DNA of 64,000 bases, from contig SACF01000021.1 in the NCBI GenBank assembly GCA_009928665.1, positions 1-64,000 on the forward strand, written 5' to 3'. Below the pieces are notes generated by a model. The model was not told where the DNA came from. It ran no database searches and saw only the letters and a list, made by a program, of their open reading frames with translations. This DNA is from Alphaproteobacteria bacterium (GTDB lineage Bacteria > Bacteroidota > Bacteroidia > Bacteroidales > FEN-979). The position numbers were made by a program, and so were the translations under genes. Numbering within the stretch: the first letter of the stretch is position 1; each line of letters starts with the position of its first letter. This document shows positions 8,940 through 16,314 of the stretch, piece by piece.

Positions 8940-9425
8940 ATGAGAACCTTTCTTTTAACGACATTGTGCACTGTTATTTTGGCCGTCTCCTGCAAGAAAA
9001 AAGAGGATCCTCCGCAACCCGTTCCCTATGCCACTTTCAAACTGCAAGGCGTACAGCGAACTTTTAATTTCTACACACAATTCACGAAGGATTTCTGTTC
9101 CAGCTCGACCTACTGCGGAAAGTTCCTGAATAAAAAGGAGGCAGATAGTGCGGCACAACTAAAATTCGGGATTCCGGGCGATCCTATTGTCGGCCATGTA
9201 TACACCACCGGGGAGTATCGGTTTTCATGCTATTACCTGGATGAAAATGGTTTGCGATACGACCTGGCTACCGCACCATTCAACGTGGTGTTCTCAGTAT
9301 GGGAAGGACAGGGTGGCTGGGCCAAAGGAACTTTTTCGGGATGGCTCAGATCGGCTTCAAACGACTCCATTCTTTTCGAAAACGGCTACTTCCAGAATAC
9401 GATCTGGACCATGGGCACCAGGTAA
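8940..9425 (+). CDS. Small lipoprotein of unknown function
   Basis: A 161-residue protein with a lipoprotein signal peptide: hydrophobic residues 4-15, then lipobox AVSC with Cys18, followed by KKK-E-D-PP as often seen in Bacteroidota lipoproteins. The rest is soluble and predicted beta-rich, with several aromatic residues and no motif I recognise. It has its own promoter-like box and converges on the rubrerythrin-like gene with 10 bp between stops. I assign no function. Confidence 0.7.
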   Translation: MRTFLLTTLCTVILAVSCKKKEDPPQPVPYATFKLQGVQRTFNFYTQFTKDFCSSSTYCGKFLNKKEADSAAQLKFGIPGDPIVGHVYTTGEYRFSCYYLDENGLRYDLATAPFNVVFSVWEGQGGWAKGTFSGWLRSASNDSILFENGYFQNTIWTMGTR

Positions 9426-9435
9426 CCGGTTTGCC

Positions 9436-9891
9436 TCAGTTCTCCCTTAGGACGTAATCATCATATTCCACCTCAAAGCGCAATTTGTGCTTCGATTCCT
9501 CCTGTGCCAGGTTCAGGAAGAGATCGCGGACTACAGGATCGGTGGCATTTTCGGCCAGTTTGGAATACATCCTGAAAGCGGCTTTCTCCTTTTTCATCGC
9601 CAGGATCAGAGCATCCTCGTACGACAGGTTGGGAGCAGGTTTCACATCGATCAGATATTCGGCAATCTTCATATCCCTGACCTTTTGCTCCGGCAACAGG
9701 AATATTCCCTCCTCTTTGATCCGGATCAGGTTCGCTTTATGCTGCATCTCCTCCCGGGCGAATCCTTCGAAAGTACTTTTCGACTGAATACTCTTGGATT
9801 GAGCGGCAAGGGTCAGATAAAAATCAACCGCTGCCTGCTCCTCCCCGATTGCAAAATCGAGAATCTCGGTGATTGTATTGAATTCTTTCAT
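9436..9891 (-). CDS. Rubrerythrin-like ferritin-fold diiron protein
   Basis: A 151-residue four-helix diiron protein. The paired motifs are EEQAAVDFY and EEMQHK in the first half and EKAAFRMY and EESKHKLRFE in the second, giving the Glu and Glu-x-x-His ligands of a rubrerythrin site. The C-terminal rubredoxin domain of classical rubrerythrin is missing. Family members typically act in peroxide detoxification or iron handling; which applies here is unknown. It lies downstream of the dehydrogenase operon on the same strand, with 74 bp between the two reading frames. Confidence 0.85.
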   Translation of the reverse strand: MKEFNTITEILDFAIGEEQAAVDFYLTLAAQSKSIQSKSTFEGFAREEMQHKANLIRIKEEGIFLLPEQKVRDMKIAEYLIDVKPAPNLSYEDALILAMKKEKAAFRMYSKLAENATDPVVRDLFLNLAQEESKHKLRFEVEYDDYVLREN

Positions 9892-9965
9892 AAAACTGTG
9901 TTGATAATACTGAAGGTCAGATATTTTTTTACACTTGATGATCTATAATTTACTGACATATTCTA

Positions 9966-12900
9966 TTACTCCCGGTGGTACATTTTAACCAGGGCGTCGC
10001 ATCCGAACCGGAATATCCGCTTGTCATTATCACCTTTGGTCGTTTCCATAACAAGCTTGCCATGATCTTTCCCTTGCGGCAATAACGATATGATCTCCAT
10101 AAGAAGTTCCGCCGGATTATCACTGCCATCCAGCCCGAAATTACCGAGCAATCCGTTTAATTGTTGCAGCGAATTCAACTCCGGTCCCGATTTCAGCGCC
10201 GGCTGGAATTCCTGGATCACCTTCTGTGCATTGGTGAATGTACCCCCGATCTCTACCGGAAAAGAAGCAGGCAATACCAGATCAGCCTGCATGGCCGTCG
10301 GGGTCATCCGGTAGTCCTGGACAACCATAAAATCCACTTTCGGGAACATCTTTCCGGTTTCGGCCTGATCGATGGCACAACCGATTGGATCCTCTCCGAA
10401 AATGATCAGGTTACGGATTACACCGTCTTCTAAAAGGCTATGAAGGCAACGGGTTTCACCAGAGGCAATGTTTCCGCTCTTCCAGACTTCCTTCAGGCGA
10501 TCCAGGTAGCCTGGATCGGTCAGCGCCTGCCCCCCGATCCCAAAATGCGGACTCACACCCATATCGAAAAGCCCCTGCGAATTATTCTTGCTCTTCAATG
10601 CGATGAGTCCGTTCGCGGTTTTTCCCAGTTTCCCGGTGATCCGTGCCAGGTTAAAGATTTCTTTAGAGGCATTTCCCGAGATCTCCTTTTCCGAAAAAAT
10701 CAGGATGGCATTCATCTCCGCGTTGTAATTTCGGGCGAATGAGGCAATGATTTCCTTGTCTACTCCTGCAGACTCGGTGAGGCGTGTGAAATCCTCAGCC
10801 AGCAGCCGTTCCTTGTATTCTGAAAATCCATCCACACGGTCGCGCAAAAACAGTGCGTTCTCCAAACCTTTCGAAAGAAGATAATGGTTCACCGCCTTGA
10901 TGAAATGATAATACGATTTCACGACGATCTGCCCTGAAACTTTGTGGGTCATGGCATTCAACTGCTTTCCGGTGACCATGACGACCGGCGTCTTCTTCAG
11001 GAAATGTGCGTTGTGAACCATGAATCCGACCACAGCGTGATCCATGTTGATCTCGGTCCCGACAAGATAAATGGCGCTGGCATTCCCGATTTCGGCAAAA
11101 GGAACATTCAATTCGCAGTTGGCCCTGAACCCTTCACCCCGTCCGAGGTAATGAAAACTACCGACATTATTCGTTCCGGCCGCCGCCCTGGCAAGTTTAT
11201 GGATCAGGTAAAGCTCTTCATTTGTAAGTCTTGCCCCGCCGAAGAAGGCATTTTCGGATGGGTCAACTGCCCGGATATGCTCCCCTATGACCCGGAAAGC
11301 CTCATCAAAAGAAACCGGTTTAAAGGCGCCGCCGACCTTCATCATGGGTGTTAAAACCCTCGATGGATCATGGTACTGATGATACCCGAACCGCGGATAC
11401 TTACAGATGTTACCATCCGGGTTGACCAGTCCTTTTGCGCCTGAAACGCCCATTACAAAACCGTTGCTGTGCTGTAAGGAAATAGCGCATCCGACAGAAC
11501 AATAATTGCAAATGGTTTCGGCATCCCGTGTTTTTACGGGTCCCGGTTTGAACGGAACATTTTCACTGATCGCCCCGGTCGGACAGGTAGAGATACACAT
11601 GCCGCACGATTCGCAAGTCGTATCGGTAAGCGCCTCGCCCAGGCTGGGAGCAACAAAGGTGTCGAAACCCCGGTTGATCAATCCGAGGGCATTGGCCCCG
11701 ACTACTTCGCGGCAGATCCGGACACAACGCCCGCACAGCACACATTTATTGTTATCGATTTCGATGTTCGGATGGCGGAAATCAACCCGGTATTCCCGGA
11801 ACTCGCCTTCGAAGGACTTCTGCAAGGCTCCATACTCCGTGGCATAGCGCTGCAGGTCACAATGGAAGAAGGCGTTACAGCCACATTCCAGGCACCGCTG
11901 GGCTTCAGAATGGGCGATCTCTTCACCGGCATATCCAAGTTCCACCTCTTTGAAATTCACACGGCCGGCTGCCGGTAAGGTCGGCATCTCCGCTCGCTTC
12001 CGGCTCTGAAAATTTCCCTGGTAATCTTCCGGCTTCTGCGTTCTGAAATTATCTTTCCTGCTGGTAAAAGGCTTGATCTGCGGCTGTATAGGCGATCCTG
12101 TAAGATACTGATGCGCGCTCAACGACGCCTTTCGGGCCTGTGCAATCGCTTCAATAATCGTGGCCGGACCAGTAACACCGTCACCTGCCGCAAACATCGA
12201 AGGAATCCCGGTTTGCAACGTCGCTTTATCCGCCTCAATATCGCCCCATTTGTTGATCCTCAGGGCTCCATCAGTAGTGTTGGCGTTGACATCGTCGATG
12301 AAATTCACATCGGTCTTTTGCCCGATGGCGGCCAGAATGTAATCTACTTTAAGTTCAAAATCGGATCCCTCAATGGGTACCGGCCGACGCCGGCCCGACG
12401 CATCGGGTTCCCCGAGTTCCATCCGGATACAGGTCACCGATGAGACCTCACCCAGTTCGTTCTTGTTGATCTTTTTTGGCAGCGTCAAAAACAGATACTC
12501 CACTCCCTCAAGTTTCGATTCATGAATTTCGATGGGGTTTGCCGGCATCTCCTTTTCCGTTCGGCGATAGATCACATAAACTTTGTCGGCATGGCACCGG
12601 ATCGAAGTCCGGCAACAGTCCATGGCGGTGTTTCCACCCCCGACAACGGCGATGGTCTTTCCGCGGAAATCATACCGCTGACCTGTAATTTCCATGTTCT
12701 TCAGAAAATCGATCCCTGAAAAAACGTTCTGAGCGTCATCTCCTTCGCAGCCGACCCCGGTCCCTTTCTGAGATCCGATTGTGAGAATGGTGGCATCGTA
12801 ATGCGTTTTGATCTCATGGTAGCTGATATTTTCTCCCAGCTTTTTATTGTAAAAAATATTCACCCCCAGATCGGTAATATTCTTCACCTCCTGATCGAGG

Positions 12901-13646
12901 ATATCGTTTGGAAGACGGTATTCCGGGATGCCGTAGCGAAGCCATCCACCCGGTTTCGGAGCTGCCTCAAAAATATCGACCTGGTGCCCTTCGGTCTGCA
13001 GGAAATACCCGGCCGATAACCCACCCGGTCCTGCGCCGATAACTGCGACTTTTTTCCCCGTTGAAGGTTTCACAACCGGGACAAATTTCCCGGGATTGGC
13101 CAGATCATAATCGGCCGCAAACCGTTTCAGATAATCAATGCCGACTGCGACGCCTTCACCCAGCAGATTTCGCCGGCATTCGGCTTCACAGGGCCTTACG
13201 CATACCCTGCCGCAAATGGCGGGTAGCGGGTTGGTCTCCTTGATCAACGCGATGGCTTCATGATACTGCCCTTTGTCGATCAGGGAGATGTAACCCTGCA
13301 CATCAACACCCGCGGGACAGGTCTGTTTGCAGGGACCGATACAATCCGCATAGTGGTTGCTGAGTATCAGTTCCAACGCCATCTTCCTTGATTTCCGGAT
13401 CCCTTCATTGTCGGTAATGATTTTCATTCCTTCGGCAAGCCGGGTGGAGCATGCAGGTTGATGTCCGCGCATACCTTCCACTTCGACCACGCAGAGATAA
13501 CACGCGGTAAATGGTTCAAGTCGTTCGTCGTTGCATAATGTCGGGATTTCAATGCCGTTTCTTTTTGCCAGTTCGAGAATGGTCTCACCGGGGATCCCCT
13601 TCACGATTTCCCCATTGAGTAAAATATTGAAAGAATTGTCAGCCAT
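9966..13646 (-). CDS. FdhA/NuoG-like subunit fused to a GltD-type NAD(P)H oxidoreductase domain
   Basis: A 1226-residue multi-cofactor subunit. In order: plant-type 2Fe-2S ferredoxin (Cys38, 49, 52, 66); a GltD/NfnB-like module with N-terminal Cys clusters, FAD Rossmann motif VAVIGAGPGGLSAG (~200) and second Rossmann VVGGGNTAMDC (~337), closing with GDGVTGPATIIEAIAQAR; two 4Fe-4S ferredoxin motifs (CVLCGRCVRIC, CESCGMCISTCP); a further 4Fe-4S site starting at Cys713 (CNYCSVGC); then the molybdopterin-oxidoreductase fold. The loop that carries Cys or Sec in formate dehydrogenases reads GTNNVGSFHYLGRG (824-837), with no Cys/Sec. It lies with NuoF- and NuoE-like genes, so an NAD(P)H-linked, possibly bifurcating, complex is likely; formate as substrate is doubtful. 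Confidence 0.85.
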   Translation of the reverse strand: MADNSFNILLNGEIVKGIPGETILELAKRNGIEIPTLCNDERLEPFTACYLCVVEVEGMRGHQPACSTRLAEGMKIITDNEGIRKSRKMALELILSNHYADCIGPCKQTCPAGVDVQGYISLIDKGQYHEAIALIKETNPLPAICGRVCVRPCEAECRRNLLGEGVAVGIDYLKRFAADYDLANPGKFVPVVKPSTGKKVAVIGAGPGGLSAGYFLQTEGHQVDIFEAAPKPGGWLRYGIPEYRLPNDILDQEVKNITDLGVNIFYNKKLGENISYHEIKTHYDATILTIGSQKGTGVGCEGDDAQNVFSGIDFLKNMEITGQRYDFRGKTIAVVGGGNTAMDCCRTSIRCHADKVYVIYRRTEKEMPANPIEIHESKLEGVEYLFLTLPKKINKNELGEVSSVTCIRMELGEPDASGRRRPVPIEGSDFELKVDYILAAIGQKTDVNFIDDVNANTTDGALRINKWGDIEADKATLQTGIPSMFAAGDGVTGPATIIEAIAQARKASLSAHQYLTGSPIQPQIKPFTSRKDNFRTQKPEDYQGNFQSRKRAEMPTLPAAGRVNFKEVELGYAGEEIAHSEAQRCLECGCNAFFHCDLQRYATEYGALQKSFEGEFREYRVDFRHPNIEIDNNKCVLCGRCVRICREVVGANALGLINRGFDTFVAPSLGEALTDTTCESCGMCISTCPTGAISENVPFKPGPVKTRDAETICNYCSVGCAISLQHSNGFVMGVSGAKGLVNPDGNICKYPRFGYHQYHDPSRVLTPMMKVGGAFKPVSFDEAFRVIGEHIRAVDPSENAFFGGARLTNEELYLIHKLARAAAGTNNVGSFHYLGRGEGFRANCELNVPFAEIGNASAIYLVGTEINMDHAVVGFMVHNAHFLKKTPVVMVTGKQLNAMTHKVSGQIVVKSYYHFIKAVNHYLLSKGLENALFLRDRVDGFSEYKERLLAEDFTRLTESAGVDKEIIASFARNYNAEMNAILIFSEKEISGNASKEIFNLARITGKLGKTANGLIALKSKNNSQGLFDMGVSPHFGIGGQALTDPGYLDRLKEVWKSGNIASGETRCLHSLLEDGVIRNLIIFGEDPIGCAIDQAETGKMFPKVDFMVVQDYRMTPTAMQADLVLPASFPVEIGGTFTNAQKVIQEFQPALKSGPELNSLQQLNGLLGNFGLDGSDNPAELLMEIISLLPQGKDHGKLVMETTKGDNDKRIFRFGCDALVKMYHRE

Positions 13647-13725
13647 GATGAGAAGAAAAATTTTATTTATTGATTTTTAAATCGATCATTAAAAATGCAT
13701 TACCGTTGAATTTCATCCGTTCCAG

Positions 13726-13767
13726 TTTTGCGTTTCGCGTTTCGCATTTCGCGTTTCGCATTTCAAA
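13726..13767. repeat. Heptad array (TTTCGCR), 6 units
   Basis: TTTTGCG, TTTCGCG, TTTCGCA, TTTCGCG, TTTCGCA and TTTCAAA in exact 7-bp phase. It lies in the gap between the FdhA-like and NuoF-like genes of one apparent operon. Confidence 0.85.
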
Positions 13768-13769
13768 AA

Positions 13770-13812
13770 TTCGTCCAACTCTTCGTCCGCTCTTCGTTCA
13801 ACTCTTCGTCCA
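13770..13812. repeat. 11/12-bp array (TTCGTCCAACTC), about 3.5 units
   Basis: TTCGTCCAACTC, TTCGTCCGCTC, TTCGTTCAACTC, TTCGTCCAAC. It directly follows the heptad array and ends 12 bp before the NuoF-like stop region. Confidence 0.8.
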
Positions 13813-13824
13813 ACAAGTCACCCG

Positions 13825-15600
13825 TCAGCTCAACAAAATGGCGTCAAACTTACACTTGGAGTAGCACACCCCGCATCGGGTGCAGATTTCCTGATGGATG
13901 AAATGGGGACTTTTCCGTTCGCCGGTGATGGCTTTAACCGGACAATTTTTCAGGCATACCATACAGCCCGTGCATTTTTCAGAATCCACCGAATAGGTAA
14001 GCAAAGGCCGGCACTTCTTCGCCGGACATTTCTTATGAATCAGGTGCGCTTCATATTCATCACGGAAGTATTTCAATGTGGTGAGTACCGGGTTCGGAGC
14101 AGTCTGACCCAACCCGCACAACGAGTTGTTCTTGATCTGGTATGCCAGCTCTTCGAGTTTTTCCAGGTCGCCTTCTTTCCCCTGCCCGTTGGTGATGCGG
14201 TTTAGGATCTCGAGCATTCGTTTGGTGCCCATCCTGCAAAAGGTACACTTACCGCAACTCTCTTTGCGGGTAAAGTCAAGGAAGAATTTTGCAACATCTA
14301 CCATGCAGGTCGTCTCGTCCATCACAACCATACCTCCCGAACCCATGATGGCCCCGGTGGCATTCACCGAATCGTAATCGACGATGGTATCGGCAAGATA
14401 TTCGGGAATACATCCCCCCGAAGGTCCGCCGAGCTGTACCGCTTTGAAACGCTTGTCGTTCTTGATACCGCCACCCAGCTTGAAGATCACGTCGCGGATG
14501 GTCATCCCCATCGGAACTTCAACCAGCCCCGAACGTTTGATCTTCCCGGCGAGTGCAAAAACCTTGGTTCCCTTGCTTTTCTCGGTTCCGTAAGCGGCGT
14601 AAGCCTCCGCCCCGTTCATCACGATCCACGGGATGTTCGCGTAAGTTTCGACGTTGTTGATGTTGGTCGGCTTTTTCCACAATCCAGAGACTGCCGGGAA
14701 AGGGGGTCGTTTGCGCGGCATCCCGCGTTCGCCTTCGATTGAAGCGATCAGGGCGGTCTCTTCACCGCAGACAAAAGCCCCGGCTCCCTCCTTGATATAA
14801 ATATCGAGGTCGAAACCTTCTATCCCGAAAATATTCTTCCCGAGATATCCCCGTTCATGGGCCTGGGCGATGGCAATATTCAGCCGCTTGATAGCCAGCG
14901 GATACTCGGCGCGGCAATAGATCACCCCTCCCGTTGCCTCGATGGCATAGGCCGCAATGATCATCCCTTCCAAAACCGAATGGGGGTCGCCCTCGAGCAC
15001 CGAACGATCCATGAAAGCGCCCGGATCCCCTTCGTCGGCGTTGCAGATCACATACTTTTCAGCCGATTTGTTGGCATGGGCAAATTTCCATTTCATCCCG
15101 GTAGGGAATCCTCCTCCGCCGCGTCCCCGGAGTCCCGACTTCAGGATGGTGTCAATCACGGCCTCCCGCGTGACGTTACCACGAACGATCTTACGGATCG
15201 CCTGATAGCCGTTACGGCGCTCATACTCATCAATGGATTCCGGATCCATGTACCCGCAATTCCGTAAAACAATCTTCACCTGCGAACCGATAAAATCATT
15301 CTCAGGGGCATGAAACAAGTCGGTGTATACGATGTAATCGCGGATGGGCTCATGCTGGTTGAGATGCTTCTCAATCACTTCAACAGCACGGTCGGCATCC
15401 ACTTCCCCATACAGGTAAGTCCCGGTTTCATCGATGATCTCTACCAGCGGCTCGCGGTAACACATACCGACACAACTGGTTTTTTTCAGATCAAAGGAAA
15501 GGTTCTCAGTTTCCTTAAGCGCTTTGATCTTCTCGTAGGTTTTATGGGCGCCGGCGGCAATTCCGCAGCTTCCAAGACCCACAGTTACGGTGGTAGTCAT
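13825..15600 (-). CDS. NuoF/HydB-like NADH- and FMN-binding flavoprotein subunit
   Basis: A 591-residue subunit expected to bind NADH and FMN for the complex. N-terminal thioredoxin-like 2Fe-2S domain with Cys12, Cys43 and Cys47; the usual fourth Cys, a few residues after Cys12, is not seen (CGIAAGA). FMN/NAD motifs follow: LRGRGGGGFPTGMKW, EGDPGAFMDRS, GAGAFVCGEETALI. The N3-type 4Fe-4S site is ESCGKCTFCRMG plus LCGLGQTAPNP. The C-terminus adds two ferredoxin-type 4Fe-4S clusters (CTGCMVCLKNCP, CTRCGVCYSKC), as in HydB of electron-bifurcating hydrogenases rather than complex I NuoF. It lies between the NuoE-like and FdhA-like genes. Confidence 0.93.
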   Translation of the reverse strand: MTTTVTVGLGSCGIAAGAHKTYEKIKALKETENLSFDLKKTSCVGMCYREPLVEIIDETGTYLYGEVDADRAVEVIEKHLNQHEPIRDYIVYTDLFHAPENDFIGSQVKIVLRNCGYMDPESIDEYERRNGYQAIRKIVRGNVTREAVIDTILKSGLRGRGGGGFPTGMKWKFAHANKSAEKYVICNADEGDPGAFMDRSVLEGDPHSVLEGMIIAAYAIEATGGVIYCRAEYPLAIKRLNIAIAQAHERGYLGKNIFGIEGFDLDIYIKEGAGAFVCGEETALIASIEGERGMPRKRPPFPAVSGLWKKPTNINNVETYANIPWIVMNGAEAYAAYGTEKSKGTKVFALAGKIKRSGLVEVPMGMTIRDVIFKLGGGIKNDKRFKAVQLGGPSGGCIPEYLADTIVDYDSVNATGAIMGSGGMVVMDETTCMVDVAKFFLDFTRKESCGKCTFCRMGTKRMLEILNRITNGQGKEGDLEKLEELAYQIKNNSLCGLGQTAPNPVLTTLKYFRDEYEAHLIHKKCPAKKCRPLLTYSVDSEKCTGCMVCLKNCPVKAITGERKSPHFIHQEICTRCGVCYSKCKFDAILLS

Positions 15601-15628
15601 ACTCTAATTTAATGATTGATTTATTTAA

Positions 15629-15664
15629 TGAATGAGTGAATGAGTGAATGAGTGAGTGAGTGAA
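15629..15664. repeat. Tetrad/octad array (TGAATGAG), about 4.5 octads
   Basis: TGAATGAG three times, then TGAGTGAG and TGAA. It is the inverse complement of the TCATTCA family at 5787 and 23578. It lies 28 bp upstream of the NuoF-like start codon. Confidence 0.85.
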
Positions 15665-15703
15665 TTTTTCGCTAATTCCTATTAGAAATTAGGGGGATCC
15701 TCG

Positions 15704-15759
15704 TTTTCAATTGTCCATTTTCCGTTTTCCATTGTCAATTGTCAATTTTCCATTGTCAA
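15704..15759. repeat. Heptad array (TTKTCMA), 8 units
   Basis: TTTTCAA, TTGTCCA, TTTTCCG, TTTTCCA, TTGTCAA, TTGTCAA, TTTTCCA and TTGTCAA in exact 7-bp phase. The last unit contains the stop codon of the NuoE-like gene (TGA on the minus strand at 15756-15758). Same family as the arrays at 23530, 42118, 45840 and 46299. Confidence 0.9.
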
Positions 15760-16274
15760 TTGCTTTCCTCCAACCTGATGTTTTTCACAATTTTAACGGC
15801 TTCGTTTCCGGTTAGTTTTCCGTATGTCTGATCGCGGATCATCATGACCGGGGCCAGCGAACAACAACCCAGACATGCAACCGACTCAAGTGTAAAAAAC
15901 CGGTCGTCGGTTGTTTCTCCGTCCTTTACCTTCAGCGCCTCTTCCAGCGCTTCGCTGATCTCAACGGCGTTCTGCACGTGGCAGGCGGTACCATGACATA
16001 CCTTGATGATGTACTTCCCGACCGGATGTAAACGGAACTGGGCATAAAATGTGGCGACGCCAAACATATCACTCAACGGGATCCCGGTTTCCCGCGATAA
16101 CTTTTCGAAGGCCGCTTTTGATATGTAACCGTAAAGGTTCTGGGCCCCCTGAAGCAAAGGGATCAGAGCCCCCTTTTTACCCCTGTACTTCCCGATCAGG
16201 GGATCCAGCAGCGACAGATCCAGTTCATCCGTCGCACTATTTAAATCGAAATTAGCCAGTCTCTGAATACGCAT
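15756..16274 (-). CDS. NuoE/HydC-like 2Fe-2S thioredoxin-fold subunit
   Basis: About 172 residues from the preferred ATG at 16274 (MRIQRLANF); a GTG at 16322 would overlap the upstream gene's stop and add 16 residues. The four cluster ligands are in VCHGTACH and ACLGCCSLAP, the C-x4-C and C-x3-C pattern of NuoE. LYGYISKAAFEKLS and DMFGVATFYAQFRLHPVGKY are typical family motifs. In bifurcating complexes this subunit pairs with the NuoF-like flavoprotein. It directly follows the receiver/PPDK_N gene and is followed by a 155-bp gap holding two repeat arrays. Confidence 0.93.
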   Translation of the reverse strand: MRIQRLANFDLNSATDELDLSLLDPLIGKYRGKKGALIPLLQGAQNLYGYISKAAFEKLSRETGIPLSDMFGVATFYAQFRLHPVGKYIIKVCHGTACHVQNAVEISEALEEALKVKDGETTDDRFFTLESVACLGCCSLAPVMMIRDQTYGKLTGNEAVKIVKNIRLEESN

Positions 16275-16314
16275 ATTTGTTCTGTTAAAAGTCTGCTTTC
16301 TTAAAAGGATTAGA

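Noticed and set aside
9966..13646. Selenocysteine formate dehydrogenase with in-frame TGA
   Set aside because: The frame is open throughout and the ligand position encodes Gly, not TGA or Cys.
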